From Trochalopteron elliotii (Eukaryota; Chordata; Aves; Passeriformes; Leiothrichidae), in the NCBI GenBank assembly GCA_024734555.1, contig JANPWX010000026.1, positions 2,127,009 to 2,191,008 of the forward strand: a stretch of 64,000 nt of DNA, written 5' to 3'. Of the stretch, positions 1 through 12,294 are shown in pieces; the stretch's first letter is position 1, and each line of letters begins with the position of its first letter. Both the position numbers and the translations under genes were made by a program. A model generated the notes under the pieces. That model did no database searches. It was not told where the DNA came from and saw nothing but the letters and a program-made list of their open reading frames with translations.

Positions 1-3000
1 CATGAACTGGATTGCAATGCCTTCCCATTGTGTTTCCATGTCCAGCTTCCTAGTCTTAGTCCTTTCACACAATTACAACCTGCAGCCAGACAGGACACCT
101 TTCTGCTTTGAAAATTACACAAAAAACTGAAGACAGAACTGTGCAAAGAAACTTCATAGCTGTCACTAACTTTTCTGTCTGGAAACTTCAATTGTGTAAT
201 TATGCAATGGCCTATGACATCATTAGGTTGTCAGCACTGATGAGCTTAAGACAGTATTTTCAGACTGAGACTTTCACATTTTCTAGCATATGACTGTTTT
301 CTATGAGACCTCAGAGGCACTCAAAGTTCAAAAATCAAGAAGTGCTTATAAGTCTCCAGGCTGACAAAATCCAAGAAGTTTGCAGACTTTCTCACAGTCT
401 CCAGCGCTTGTACCAAACTCTTCATGCTATGATCTATTTACGCCCTGAGAAGGGGCAGCTTCTTATTCCCAGACCAGCAAATAGCCACATATACACTACT
501 TAAAACTAAAGCTTTATTTTCTAATTATAAATATTTTGTTTCTATATAAAGCAATCAGTAGCACTTGCATGTTTGCAACTACACATTTGTAGCTATATAT
601 CTGAATTGTATATTAATGGCGTATCAAAGAAATTCTTCACAAGAAAACATGTCCACTACACATATCTATTCTGTAAGGCATCTGTCTACAGTAGCACAGG
701 TGTTCCAATTTTAGCTTTCAGATTTCCTGATTACTTCAGGTGCTGAAAAACCCTCCAAAATATACAGCTACAATAAAGATTGAAATCAACCTGTTAAAAG
801 GCCAAATAAATCTCAAATATCTATACCATCTGTAGTGTCTTCCTCTATCCTAACAAGTCCTGATACATCACTTTTCTTTAAGACTTCTTTAGAAATAGCT
901 AGATTTTAAAAAGAGCAATCCATTTAATTCTCAATCTCCATCAAAATGAGACACAGCACTACTCAATCCTCTGGAACAAGGAACCATATTCAGCACATGC
1001 TTACTCACTCAGGTTCACCTGAGATAATGAACACTCTATGTATGTACAGTGGCAAGAATTTGCAGGTCTCTGTGATGACTGCTGTCAAACATGCTTTAAT
1101 TCTGTCAAATAAGGCATCACTTCAGTGCAAAATTCAGTACCTGGACTTGAAAGCACATGCTAAACAAAACTCTTTGCTCTTCTGCCCACCTTCTGGTCAT
1201 TGGCTTCTCAGTAAACTCCTTTAAAACAGCACGTGAAAAAAGCTAAGTACCATGCAGGTCTCAGTGGAAACAAGCAGAGAAATTACCTCCATATAATTAC
1301 TGCTTAACATTCCTTTTACACTTGTGTCTATCCTGAGACCTAAGCAACAGAGGTGTCATTCTCCCAATACTGGACTTCCAGCAACTCCAGATGCTGGAAG
1401 GACCCCTAACTTAAATCACCATCAACATCCAGAACTGCTTTCCATTCAGAGCCATTTTCAAGCTATGTCATAAATTTGGTGAGACCAATTTCTTGGTTGT
1501 GAAAAAGCTAGTTTGATTTATGGAGACAATAATTTCTTTAAAATTCCAACCACTAAAGGATTCATTCAAGACTTACATTTAAACTGGGTATAATACTATC
1601 ATCCCACAATCTATAACATTGGTAATTGTTTTGATAAAAGAACTTACAAACTGAGGTGTACCTATTACATTTTCATGTAATTGTACTCAGTGTTGTTCAA
1701 AGTTGAATAAACTCCAGAAAATAAGCAGAGTAATTCCAAAGACATTGCGCATGTTTCCAGGTCTCCACTTGGGAGAAGCAGAAACAATGGAAATTTGACA
1801 TGTCAGAACTGAGAGCTCTTTCAGACATTTAAGCACTACACAAGAAGAAATCCCAAAGAACATTGCTCTGCAAGCTTATGCTCCATAGAATATTGTTCCA
1901 GCAGATTAACCTGTCTGTTTCTCTTTGCTCATTTGGTTATCCTCTCTATGCTGAGAGCGATAGGTAGTTTACTGTTTTAACTGGATAATCATTGCCAGAA
2001 TTAGACACCAGCCTTGAAGTGCCTTGGGATGTCAAATGTGTAAGTTGAACAATTCTCTCAGGTAGACATCTCATTGCCTGAAGATCCTGCCCACTACCAT
2101 TGTAGTGTTCAAACACAGAGTAACCAAAAAACTGCTTACTAACATTGTCAGCACTGCCTCTAATTCTCCTTATTAAGTCAGTTAAGCAGTTACCTGACAT
2201 CTGCCAGAGCATTTCAATGCTCTCGATAACATTAAGAGGTATATCCCAAACACAGAAGTAAGAGATTGGCACTTGATGCATCAGTCACAATTTTCAAATA
2301 TTTTTCTTCTGATATGAACATATTGAAGTTATATTTAGAGTGAAATTTAGAAGTAAGAATAAATTTAAGACAGACTTAAAATATATTCAGTAATGAAACT
2401 GATGACTCAGAATTTTGAACTTCTGATTTTCATTAGACAGTGTGCATATTTCAACTTATGTACGTGTCCATTTCAACTTATGTCTTATTTTACAGATGGA
2501 CATGAGATGAAAACTGGTATTTTGACACCTGGCAGCAACAATGGGAAATGCAGAAGAATGAACCACAGGAAAAAATTCCTGAGTATTCATGAAAACAAAT
2601 TATCAGAAGTATATTTTTGTTTCGAGTATTTAAGTTATTTGTAGTTTTTTTCACTTTTTTGTCACTGAAATAAAATCAGTAAAATAAAACAAGAATTTTG
2701 GTCAAATTAGAGATTATTGCAGTGTCAGTAATGCCTGCCAGTCTAAGACAGTGGATTAAACAGGCAATCACTAAATACATTATACAAATATATGCACACA
2801 AGCTAATTGACCTATTGTCATTGAAGTCTTGATATTAAACTTGCAGAGTGAATTAGCCCTTTGTATCAGAAGAAAAATTCAGAACAAAAATTACAGTCTC
2901 CTAAATGATCCGAAAACAATTACAGAAGCAGCAAAATAAAATTATCATGCATCCCAAACACTCTGAGGTCAAGACAAATCTTACAGTTCTTGTATCTTAC

Positions 3001-3620
3001 GGCTCCTTAATGTGTCTCCAAAAGCAAAGCTTTGAGTACCCCAAAGTTCTCAGAATCGCAATAAAAATGTGATAGCTTTCAGTGAAATATTTACAGTAAA
3101 GAAGGTGCAAAAATATTACTTCAGTCATCATTCAAGGAAGTCTCAAAATCAGGTCAAACAATAACACAAATTTGGAACTGGCTGTGCAAAGCCCACAGAC
3201 TGTAACATTGATCACTGACACTATTAAGAAACCTTGATTCAGTGTCTGTTTATACAGAGACAACTGCCAAGTCCTTGACTGTGTTTATTTTAATGATAGA
3301 CATTGCTCAGAAAATTCCCCACAGGAAATGCATCCACAACACAACATATGAATCAGGTTCCTGATTTACTGCAGTGCAGAACTGGCAGCATCCCAATGAT
3401 ACTTTGGCAACTGCCCAACTATCAGAAGGCACAATACACCTTTAGGAATATTTTCAGGACAGAACAGAAGAGGCCAGCCCTGCTGCAGCATTTATTTGCA
3501 TTATTAAATATACTGCTGCAGAACTTCCACAGAAACCCTATGAATGTAGAAGAAGCATGAATGAATATATATATATTGCCTGCAGATATCTACCTGAAAA
3601 TTCTGATACTGATGCAGAGA
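1..3620. other. A+T-rich unique DNA, no supported gene
   Basis: I see no repeat family or convincing exon in this stretch. On the minus strand an open frame of 111 codons covers 1946-2281 and contains a good donor-like site (CAG followed by GTAACT) at about 2172. No matching acceptor with a pyrimidine tract lies upstream of it, so I do not call an exon. The rest is intron-like or intergenic sequence. Confidence 0.6.
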
Positions 3621-3895
3621 TCACAGAATCATTTAGGTTGAGATCTTTACAATCATGAAGTCCAACCATTAACCCACCACTGCTGTGCTCACCACTAAAA
3701 TCATGTCCCCAAGCACCATGCCTATGTCTTTTAAATACTCCCTGGCATGGTAACTCAACCACTTCCCTGGGTACACTATGCCAGTGCTTGACAACCATTT
3801 CTGTAAAGAAATCTTTTCCGTTTTCTAATCTAAACCTCCCCAGCACAACTTGAGGTCAGTTCCTCTGGTCTTATCACTTCTTGCTTGGGAGATTC
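3621..3895 (-). mobile_element. CR1 non-LTR retrotransposon, 3' fragment
   Basis: This is the 3' untranslated end of a chicken-repeat-1 LINE, inserted in minus orientation. On the plus strand it opens with TCACAGAATCATTTAGGTTG, the reverse complement of the CR1 tail. It continues through the usual landmarks: the TCCAACC block, the block around TTTTAAATACTCCCTGG, CAACCACTTCCCTGGG, the TGCTTGACAACC block, TCTAAACCTCCCCAGC and CAACTTGAGG. Similarity fades after TTGCTTGGGAGA. The copy is 5' truncated, as is normal for CR1, and diverged, so it is an old immobile insertion. The 102-codon minus-strand open frame at 3538-3846 lies mostly inside it and is not a gene. Confidence 0.95.
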
Positions 3896-4063
3896 TCTAG
3901 CAATTCCCTTCTGCGGTCTTTTAGGATTTAAGTTTTATATCTGTAAGATATAAACTTATATACCTATAGACTACATACACTGCATCCATCAAAGCACTCC
4001 ATCTTTACACAAATTCAGTAAGGTGGTCACAGAAGCACTGTTCTGTTTAAAAATCATGAGACT

Positions 4064-4206
4064 CTGAGATTAGTTCAGTTGGCTAGAGCAGAGTGCCAAG
4101 GCCAATGATGCCAGGTTTGTGGGTTTGATCCCTGTATGGGCCATTCACTTAAGACATAGACACGACAATCCTTATGAGTCCCTTCCAACTCAGAATATTC
4201 TCTGAG
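4064..4206 (+). mobile_element. TguSINE1-type SINE (tRNA-Ile-derived), copy 1
   Basis: The first half resembles a degenerate tRNA-Ile gene. It has an A-box-like segment (TAGTTCAGTTGG, 4071-4082), a B-box-like segment (GGGTTTGATCCC, 4121-4132) and the acceptor-stem end TATGGGCCA. The second half (TTCACTTAAG, GAGTCCCTTCCAACTC, GAATATTCTCTGAG) resembles the 3' end of CR1. This tRNA-head plus CR1-tail layout is known from TguSINE1 of passerine birds, which is thought to be mobilised by CR1 reverse transcriptase. It sits about 170 bases after the CR1 fragment but in the opposite orientation. It is not a functional tRNA gene, because the head carries several substitutions. Confidence 0.9.
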
Positions 4207-7200
4207 TGCATGTGTGTGTGAATAGCTAAAGAAGATAGTTTCAGCTCATTTTTGTCACACTTCAAGTCAGGCTATGCAGAAACATACAGCAACTTTAGCA
4301 TAAATTTCTGTTGGTTTACATGCATTGCTTCTGTCCTCCTGAGGGTCTTCAGGGCTATAGGTTACCACTAAAGAACCATGCATTCAATAAATCTTGCTTT
4401 TATTGTAGGACTTAAAGCATGACTCTTGGATTCCCACTCTTAAAAAGGCTACTCACAGATCTATTTCTCACCCATCCTTGCACAGAACTACTGCCCTGCA
4501 GTATTTTTGAGACATTCTGCTCTACCTCATGAAAGACACATTTTCATCTAAGAAAACAACTGATGTTTGAGTAGTTACAGCTGAGTCGTGCTTCTTTATA
4601 CCCTTTCCAGATTTCCTTTGTTTTAGGATTTGATGGCTGGGCCAAGCCAGTCCTGGAGAAGGCTGCATGACTAGCCCAACACCAATGTGTTTGGGTCTTG
4701 TGATTTGCCATGGTGATGTAATTCAGAAAACTTGGCTAAGACTGGATGGTGATATTACTGCTAATAGACCTGGGAATTTAGTTCTAATCATGGAAATTTC
4801 AAAAATAATCAGCTGAAATTATATATCTTTATCTTTTTTAACAGTCTTCTCCACTTCTCATCCCCATTTTCCCTCCCCATTCCACCACCATACAAGCACT
4901 ACTGTCTTAATACAAGCAGATGTTTTTCATTCCAGACTGCATGACAAATTGGGAATGAGGAAAAAAAATCAAGACACAATGTAATTGTACAGCTTTTTGT
5001 CTCACACCTGCCTACTACAGTCAGTAAACTTAGAAACTAATCAGCTTGCTATTTCTCATTTCAGCTGTGAACATTCTCTGTAGTAATAACTGCATTTTAC
5101 GCACAACTTTTCTCTCCAATCTCCAGTTTATATATACAACTTCTACTTTTCTTTCTCCACGCTGAATTTTATTAAAGGTTGCAAAGTGAATTACATAAAA
5201 GCACATAAACATTTTGACATTAGACAAGAGCTTTTTCCAGCCAGAGACATTAACACTAAAATCCAGTTCAAGATGTCCAAGAGATAACTATTCTTTTTCA
5301 AAACACTTGTCCTTTTTTAAAGATCACCACCATCACAACCAGTAGTTAACTACTAAAGTCCTACAGACTGCAAAATTTGTTATTGTTACAAACTTTAATC
5401 AAAAATTAAATATTCTCAGAAGGGACATGTGGGAGGGAGGTGTATATTTCATTTGAAGGATCTCTAAAAAAAAAACCTCCACACTTCACAATAACCTGGA
5501 CTAGGGCTTCTTTCATATTTTTGAAAAACAATATAAGCAGTAACTAAGTTAGTTCCAGATTAAATTGCTTAAACTACGGGGAATGTAATCACAAAACTGT
5601 GTTGTGCTACAGCCTGGCAATTCAGAAACATCAGGTTTTATTACTGAACAACTTTGGACTGCAGGACAGCAAACCTTAACATATTTTCTGCCAATCCAAT
5701 ATTCTTAGCGAAGAAAATAAGGGAAGCAAGACTTCCTTACAGAAAGAGTAAGCCAAACACACAGAAACATCAAACAGCATGGCTGAAAAACACATACAGC
5801 CCTCATACGATTAATGAGGGGGGAAAAGAGGTGCTTGTTTTAATAGACACATTCTCATTTGCTTACATCCAAAGAACTTATGCTCAAAGATTCCTCTGCC
5901 ATCATAGCACAAAACTCAATTTTGATCTGAAAAATTTTGTTCAACTGTCCAGAGGTATAAACACCCTCTACAAACCTGCTAGGACTTTGTTTTCCAAAGA
6001 AAATGTTAATTGGAAGCTCACTGTTGGAGACATCAAGAATTACTATCATGCAGATATGAAAACAGAACATTTTTTTCTTTGGACTACAGATGATATATAT
6101 ATTAAGTGACCAAAATAAATATTTTTTTAATGAGATCTCTAAGTAGATTTGAATAAAGGAAGCAAGTTAAAAAAAAAAACGAAAACAAATATGCGCATCA
6201 AGTTAGCCTCAATTCTGAAGTTTTGCTTTGCAGGTTGTAAGCCCTTTTATCATTAACTTCCCATCAAATGAAAGGAGTAGAATGACTGGCAAATGAAGAA
6301 TAACTCAAGCTGAACTGTCACTTCTAATAACCCAGTTTCCATTTAAACAGTGAGATGGCCGTAGGGTTTGAGAATTTGTCACTACCATGTACACCCGCTG
6401 ATACTGAAGTAAATGTAGATGAGATGAACCAATTTTAAGCAACATGCTCTATTTTATCCCTTTGGTCATTAAAAAAAAAAATCTATAGAGCCACCATGAA
6501 AATTAACAACTTTTTTTTGTTGTTGTTTTTTAATGTAGGATAGAATAATTGCTGTGCTTGTAAGGAACACACATAATTATTTTCAGCATTGCAATAGTAA
6601 CTTACTTTTTTATACATACCACTGACAAAGCAGATAGACACCATTTCCACAATGAAAGAGATTTGATCAAATAAACATGCAACTGCATTAGTCTGCACAT
6701 TAGCATTTAGGGATAAAGATTTAGCTTTTCTGCACTGAGACATTAAGTTTTGCTTCAGGGAGGTCAAACACACAGATCAATTAACAGCTACAACAGTTGC
6801 AGCTATTTTAACAGATACAGCACCCAATTTCAGATATGAATGCAAACATACCATCACGGGGCAGGGGGAAGAAGTTGTAACTTAAAAAACAATCTAAAAT
6901 GTTAAAATCTAATGCTCTTTTAATACCATAGCCTTCATGATGAAAATAACAGCATCAAGTGATAACTCTGGTAAGTTCATTAAAAACTAACCAGGTTGCA
7001 TGTTCCAAGATGATTTCCTACAGCTCATAACTAAATGGATCAATTCTAACCTGGCTATCACTTTGCGTCTCTCCTGTAGTACTCAAAGAATTTTTCCAAA
7101 CATGTACATAGCAAAACTGAAATTCCTTTTTTTAGAAGAGTACATCTTCAACACATAGAAATTTGTGAAACAAAAAACTGAACCCTCCGAGTTCATTATC

Positions 7201-7913
7201 CTAAAAATAGAACACTGAAATTAGACTGCAGGTTTCATGGGATTTTCTTACTACATAGATTTCAAATTATTCATTTTAAAAAAATGTAAAGTTACAGTTC
7301 AGAGCAACATATATTTTTAGTTTCAAAATACGGAATTTTTCACTTTTTTTTTAATAAAATGTATTAATTGTTAGCTTTCAGGTTTAGCCCATTAAACATT
7401 AAATCTGAGATGTGAAATGCTAGAGCATGCACATTTTGCATTAGCATCTATATCCAGAAACTGCCAAACTGTCCGTTAAATCTTTTGAATAAATCATGGG
7501 GAAAAAAATGTCAAGAGGCAACTAAACAGGAATGACAGGCAAACAACCAAAGTGAAGATGAAGTCACATGAAAGGAGTGACAAAGGAAATCAGTGCAAAA
7601 GAACTGCAAAATGCACTTCCAGTTACCCCAGATTTCACAGTCTCCTGTTCGTGAATTGTATTTTCTCAGGCACATATTTCCTGTAATTTTTGCCTGCATT
7701 GAGTATATGGTTAGCTAGCAGTATGAACTCATTCAGCATATAATTCAAATTTAAGTTAGTGCTTAGAATGACCAAAATACTGGGTCTAAGCAAAAACTCT
7801 GTTACGTAAGAGACACAAACCAACTGCCTAGAAAAGGACAAATCACCAGCACAATGGTCCTCAGCAAATTAGTGTGTAAAATGAATAAAGATTATATTGG
7901 TCTAATTAAAATT
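4207..7913. other. A+T-rich DNA, no supported gene
   Basis: The stretch is mostly unique A+T-rich sequence with short A and T runs. A plus-strand open frame of 151 codons (5654-6109) has no splice logic or recognisable motif. Its composition follows the surrounding A+T bias, so it is probably a chance frame. On the minus strand, 6642-6770 is open in a hydrophobic frame and is followed by a GTATGT donor-like site, and 7051-7110 has an acceptor-like TTTCAG. Either could hold the 3' end of the minus-strand transcript proposed upstream, but neither is good enough to call. Confidence 0.5.
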
Positions 7914-7976
7914 ATCTATCCACCTATAGATTTTATCTATCCACCTATAGATTTTATCTATCCACGTATAGATTTT
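7914..7976. repeat. 21-bp minisatellite, three copies
   Basis: Three head-to-tail 21-bp units begin at 7914, 7935 and 7956. The first two are identical and the third differs by one base (CCACG for CCACC). Each unit consists of ATCTAT, a six-base spacer and ATAGAT, followed by a short T run, so each can fold into a 6-bp hairpin. With so few units the array could vary in copy number between individuals. Confidence 0.95.
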
Positions 7977-8686
7977 GACCTTGTGTAATTCCCATATATA
8001 ACATTACTGGGTTTCGTTAGACCTTAACCTTTGCTGAACGGTCAAGACCCAACATTTGAGTTTACTCAATCACATCTTCCTCCTGATGCTCCATATAGGA
8101 AAAAATTGCATATGTACAAAAGAAGGCATGGAAGTGTATTCTTTTTATGCTTAAATGTTCAAATCATGCCAGGCAACTTAGAAAAATATGCACGTAGAGT
8201 CTGGGTTAGGGGCAGCAAGTAAGAATCTGATAAATGTTTTGTTTCAATAAATTGCTTCCATAAATGAAGCAATTACAACTCTCAGATCTCTACTGTAAAT
8301 CTGAGTTGACACTAGAGCACATCCCTTCTAATTATAAACCATGTTAGATTTGTCAATTTGGCACCACTGGCACAAAGGGCTGATCACTACTACTTTCATA
8401 AAACTGAAGTAAGACTAAATGACAATTAATGAGAAGATATCCCACATCCATATTTTAACTTTATATAAATTTAATACAACATGCACCACCAAGCAAGAGC
8501 CACTGTTAGCTCTCTCCCTGGGACCAGCAAATTTCTCTGGTGTTTGATGATGAAAATTAAGTGGATCATTTATATTTACAGACTGTGCAAGCTAGGCAAG
8601 GAATTTTGGCATTAAACAATCCTCAACTCACTTTAATATGAATTAATTCTTTGAACATAACATAAGAGGAAGCAGAAATACTTACT

Positions 8687-8743
8687 AGTACAGCACTTCA
8701 TTTGCTTCATGCCTTTCGTATCTAACAGTTTCACACATCAGTC
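8687..8743 (-). CDS. candidate internal coding exon (coiled-coil-like)
   Basis: On the minus strand a good acceptor (TTATTCTCTTTCAG) precedes a 57-base open segment that ends at a consensus donor (GTAAGTATTT). Only one frame is open. It starts one base into a codon and encodes 18 residues beginning LMCETVRYERHEAN, charged and helix-like. Its phase matches the candidate exon 12224-12294, and the junction codon would be AGA (Arg). It does not fit 9374-9438, because that join would create TGA. The protein is not recognised. The alternative is a decoy exon within an intron; the strong splice sites and compatible phase are the only support. Confidence 0.4.
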
Positions 8744-9373
8744 TGAAAGAGAATAAGTCAATTTTAGTTATGACTCCTATCAGCATCACAAAGACTTCAA
8801 ACTGTAAAGTTACTCAGCATTTCCACAGGTAACTCCAGCACCTACAGAAACCAATCACTAATTTCAATCCAAGCTGAATCACAATACAAGAGAACAAACT
8901 GTGAAATCTAAACATTTAAGTTATTAGTTCATCCAAGACCAGATTTGCTTTAGGACACTAGATGTAGCTGTTCCCATAACAAATTCTATAAAAGTAAGTA
9001 AAAATTATACTGATCTCATTTTCTACAGTGACGTGATAAAAGCAAGTAGCTTTATAACAACAATTCTGAATTTTAGAAATGGTTGGGTACTATGTGCAAC
9101 ACCAATCAGAGATACAATGTAACAACTGTTCTCTTTTTCAAGTCAGGCCCAATAGATAAAATAAGAAATTATGTTGCATGCTTCTCATTTTGCTAAAATT
9201 CAGCAACTTGAAAATTACCATGAGATTTTAATGCTGAAATCCCACAGGGCTCAAAGTGGAGAGAATTTCCTGCAGGAAAATCCTCTGTCTGGAGGGGAGG
9301 ATTAAAGTGCTTTCGTATTCGCTGTCTGCCTGACAAATGTGGCATAATAGAGAGCAACTATAATAGAACTTAC

Positions 9374-9438
9374 CACATACTAGGAAATGCAACGTTAACT
9401 TGATGTAGAAAAATCACAATGCCATTTGTGTCTATGGC
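9374..9438 (-). CDS. candidate internal coding exon, alternative set
   Basis: Minus-strand acceptor CTGTTTCCTTGAG, then 65 bases open in a single frame, then donor GTAAGTTC. The frame starts at a codon boundary and encodes AIDTNGIVIFLHQVN and six more residues. The phase fits 11565-11657 directly upstream. It cannot be joined to 8687-8743 without a stop, so if real it belongs to a different splice form or transcript. The product is unrecognised. Confidence 0.3.
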
Positions 9439-10134
9439 CTCAAGGAAACAGCCCTGTGAATTACTGGAGGGTGGGGACAAAACAAATCCCACTGCCTCCC
9501 TTGGCCTTTCTATAGCTCTGAAGCAGACTGCAAACCCCAAGGCTATTTGACAGTCAGACAGATTTACCTAAGAGGCTCATAAGAACATTCAAATAAGGAA
9601 CTATATTTAAATTCTGGAAATAAATTCTCTTTCCTCACATAATCCATCATCAGAATCTTGGTGCATCAATGACCAGCTGCCAGCAATCATAAACAGACAA
9701 GAGCATGCAGGAATTGCTGCTCTGGCAAAAAGTCTCCGAAAAGCTGATTTGAGGCCTGTAAGAGTTGGTCTGGGTTTGACATCGCAATCAATTGCCATTT
9801 ACTAGATCATTCATTTCAATAGTCAAGAGACTGCCACAAAAGTCACCTTAGTTAGCACTCATATCTCACAGGATTTTACTTACTACTTCAGTCCACTGAG
9901 AAATAATGCTTTTTCTGTTCAAAAGTGGCAGGCTTGTAGTGGTATCATGACTATTCATAAATTGTTAATAGAAAATTGACATCTTAATTCTGTTTGCAGA
10001 TAGATATTAAAATTAAGAATCAAGTTTTACTACCACAGCCTTTCTCACACATGGCATTTTAGATCTACACTTTGGACCATCTTTGAAAACTTTCACACAG
10101 AAAAATGTCTCCATTGTATGAAATTAAGCATTAC

Positions 10135-10484
10135 GTATTGAATGTCAATTTCAGCTAATGAAAAATCTTTTTTCCATCTTGGCACAGCAAAACAACTTTG
10201 AACTACAGAACCATCTTTTTTCAGACACTTCTCTCCACCATAAAATTGGGTCTTGTCAAAATCTTTTACAGACACTGAAAAGCTACTGTCTGCTTCTACC
10301 TCCTGGGTTTTCATTTTCCCTCTCTGATCCTGTTTTGAGAGGGAAGAGGAGCACAGACATGAAGTCACTGGTGAGAAGATACCAGAAGAGAAGTCATTGC
10401 TAGGAGTCGGATTTAAAAGTTTAAATACTGCAGAAGGATAGTCTGTGCCCTGCTGGTCTGGAACTAAGCTGGGCAATGTGCCAC
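10135..10484 (-). CDS. candidate long exon or terminal exon, unidentified
   Basis: The minus strand is open for about 117 codons after a pyrimidine-rich acceptor (TGACTCCTGCTCTTAG). The predicted residues are rich in Ser, Lys and acidic side chains, for example SSFSVSVKDFDKTQF and VPRWKKDFSLAEIDI, unlike the Asn/Ile/Leu-rich chance frames elsewhere. A weak donor (TAC then GTAATG) is placed at 10135. Without it the frame runs on to a TGA near 10093, which would make this a terminal exon. The opposite strand is also open over part of it (10158-10403). No domain is recognised. It may be a disordered segment of a real protein or a chance frame. Confidence 0.3.
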
Positions 10485-11564
10485 CTAAGAGCAGGAGTCA
10501 CAGGAAACCGAATCACTTTAACAAGCAAGTTTTGTTCCCCTCTGAATTGGGATAGAAGGAAGCACATTCTTGATAAAGTCACGCAAGTTCACCACTGGCA
10601 CTGAGTTTTACAGCATTTTGGTCCCATTATTAGGACAGCAATAAGGGAGAAAATGCCTCTTACAGAAGGTAGCCAAGCATTTAAATTTTGGTGTTACAGT
10701 GGAACAGTTAGAAATTACAGTGACCAAGTAGTACAAACTAGATTTCTTCCTCAAATATTAGAAAAATTTAATTAGTTCTGATCAATACTGGTGTCCAGTT
10801 TTTGCTCAATCACTCAAACGTGATCTTTATCCACTTCCTCAACAGATGTAATAAATTACAGATGAGATCATCAGCAAGCCATATGCTAAGTTATTCACTA
10901 CTAGAGGTTACATTTAAAACATTCGGTTTTAATGAATCTCAGAGGCTTTTGTGGCATTCCACTGCCACAAGAAGAGTTGTACCCTAAAGGATACCATAAA
11001 AGCTTTCAGTCCAACATCTGCCTGCCGGGAGCCCAGCCTTTTCCATGTATGGTACTGTAAACAGAAGCTCTCTTTGAGGAATTCTCTATGCTGGGAGAGT
11101 GAGTTCCACACATTCCTGAGCAAGAACCTCATGCTGCACAGGAAGCCAAGAAGCACACATTAACATACCACACAATCATATGTGTACACTTTGATCTTTG
11201 TAAACAAGTTAACATCAGTTCAGCTATGCAAAACTTCACGTGCTGAAAGTATTGCATATAACAACGTAACACAAAATACTTCAACTGCCTTCCAAAGCAA
11301 AAGTAATTACAAAGACTTCTTTGAAGTTAACATTCACATTGTAAAATGTGTCTCGAGCACTCTGGAAGAAAGAAAACTCCGCCTTTTATTTTCTCCAAAT
11401 TACAGAATATTGGCTTGGAAATGTGGACTCCCACACAATGACGAACGAAGCAAGAGGCTAGAAATTAAAACCTAAACCAGCATTAATCAAGTCAAAGTTG
11501 CTTCAGCATCTTCAGATGTGGAAAATGTTGGCAAAGCTCAGGATATAAAACAGCAGTAACTCAC

Positions 11565-11657
11565 CCTCTCTACCCACAAGGCATACAGGAGATGGGCTAT
11601 CCTCCTTCTGTAGCTGCCAGCCTCACACAAATGCCCACATACCCTTATAAACCTCTG
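11565..11657 (-). CDS. candidate internal coding exon (basic, Cys-containing)
   Basis: The minus strand shows a long pyrimidine tract and CATCTTACAG acceptor (followed by CAG, a NAGNAG arrangement). It then gives 93 bases open in only one frame and a strong donor (GTGAGTTAC). The 31 codons are in phase 0 at both ends and encode a basic segment that includes RFIRVCGHLCEAGSYRRR and HLLYALWVER. It could follow 16461-16528 (phase 0) and precede 9374-9438 (phase 0), but it does not join in phase with 12224-12294. No family is recognised. The three-way agreement of acceptor, donor and single open frame is better than typical decoys. Confidence 0.35.
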
Positions 11658-12223
11658 CTGTAAGATGCTTGAGAGAGGACAACTGAAACAATTACTTAAA
11701 AATCAAGAAAACACAAGTCTTTACAAAAAAAAAACAGGAAGCTCTCGGGAAAGTTTTGACTTCAATTCATTTGTTTCATGAAGCATTTTAACAAAAAGTG
11801 TGGATGACATTCATCAAATATCTTTACTAAGTATTATTTGCATGTGTTGTACATAATGCATCTACAGTTTCTACTCATAAGCAAGCAGAAATTGAAACAG
11901 AAGCTGAAAAACAGACTCTGCTCTCATGATCACTATATTACATAAATGATTTCATCAATATATGGGCTTGTACTCTCTATGTAAAGCATTTCTTTCTAGT
12001 CCAAAAGTTTGAAAAGAAAACAAATGCATCCAAATAGCCAGAAATAGGAAGGAACAAATACAGATATACTGTGCAGACATACAAGGAGGAATTGTTAGAA
12101 AAATAAGGAAGGGAAGAATGCAGTGATATACAGTTTGAGGTAGGGTACACTACATGGTCACCAAAATTACTTTGCCTTGTTAGTGCATTAACATATTTGT
12201 TTTTTAATGACGAAGTATCATAC

Positions 12224-12294
12224 CTTAGCTGATGCTCCCTCAGATTAGACAATGCTTCCATTCCATGTAAATATGAATACACAATCTCCAAGTC
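12224..12294 (-). CDS. candidate internal coding exon (coiled-coil-like)
   Basis: Minus-strand acceptor TTCCTTATTTTTGTAG, 71 bases open in one frame only, and donor AAG/GTATGA. It encodes 23 full codons beginning DLEIVYSYLHGMEALSN and ending near REHQL, with regularly spaced Leu, Ile and Met as in an amphipathic helix. It starts at a codon boundary, matching the end of 16461-16528, and leaves AG to be completed by the A that opens 8687-8743. The three segments together read as one continuous helical stretch. I do not recognise the protein. Confidence 0.4.

Noticed and set aside
4064..4140. Possible tRNA-Ile gene (and its partner at 26845-26920)
   Set aside because: Stem pairing and box sequences are degraded and a CR1-like tail follows, so these are SINE heads and not tRNA genes.
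5654..6109. Plus-strand frame of 151 codons
   Set aside because: No splice signals, domain or coding-type composition. Frames of this length are expected by chance in tens of kilobases read in six frames.
7635..7841. Minus frame ending KNYRKYVPEKIQFTNRRL
   Set aside because: It looks like a C-terminus, but the acceptor (TACTCAATGCAG) is weak and its phase would create a stop after 8687-8743.
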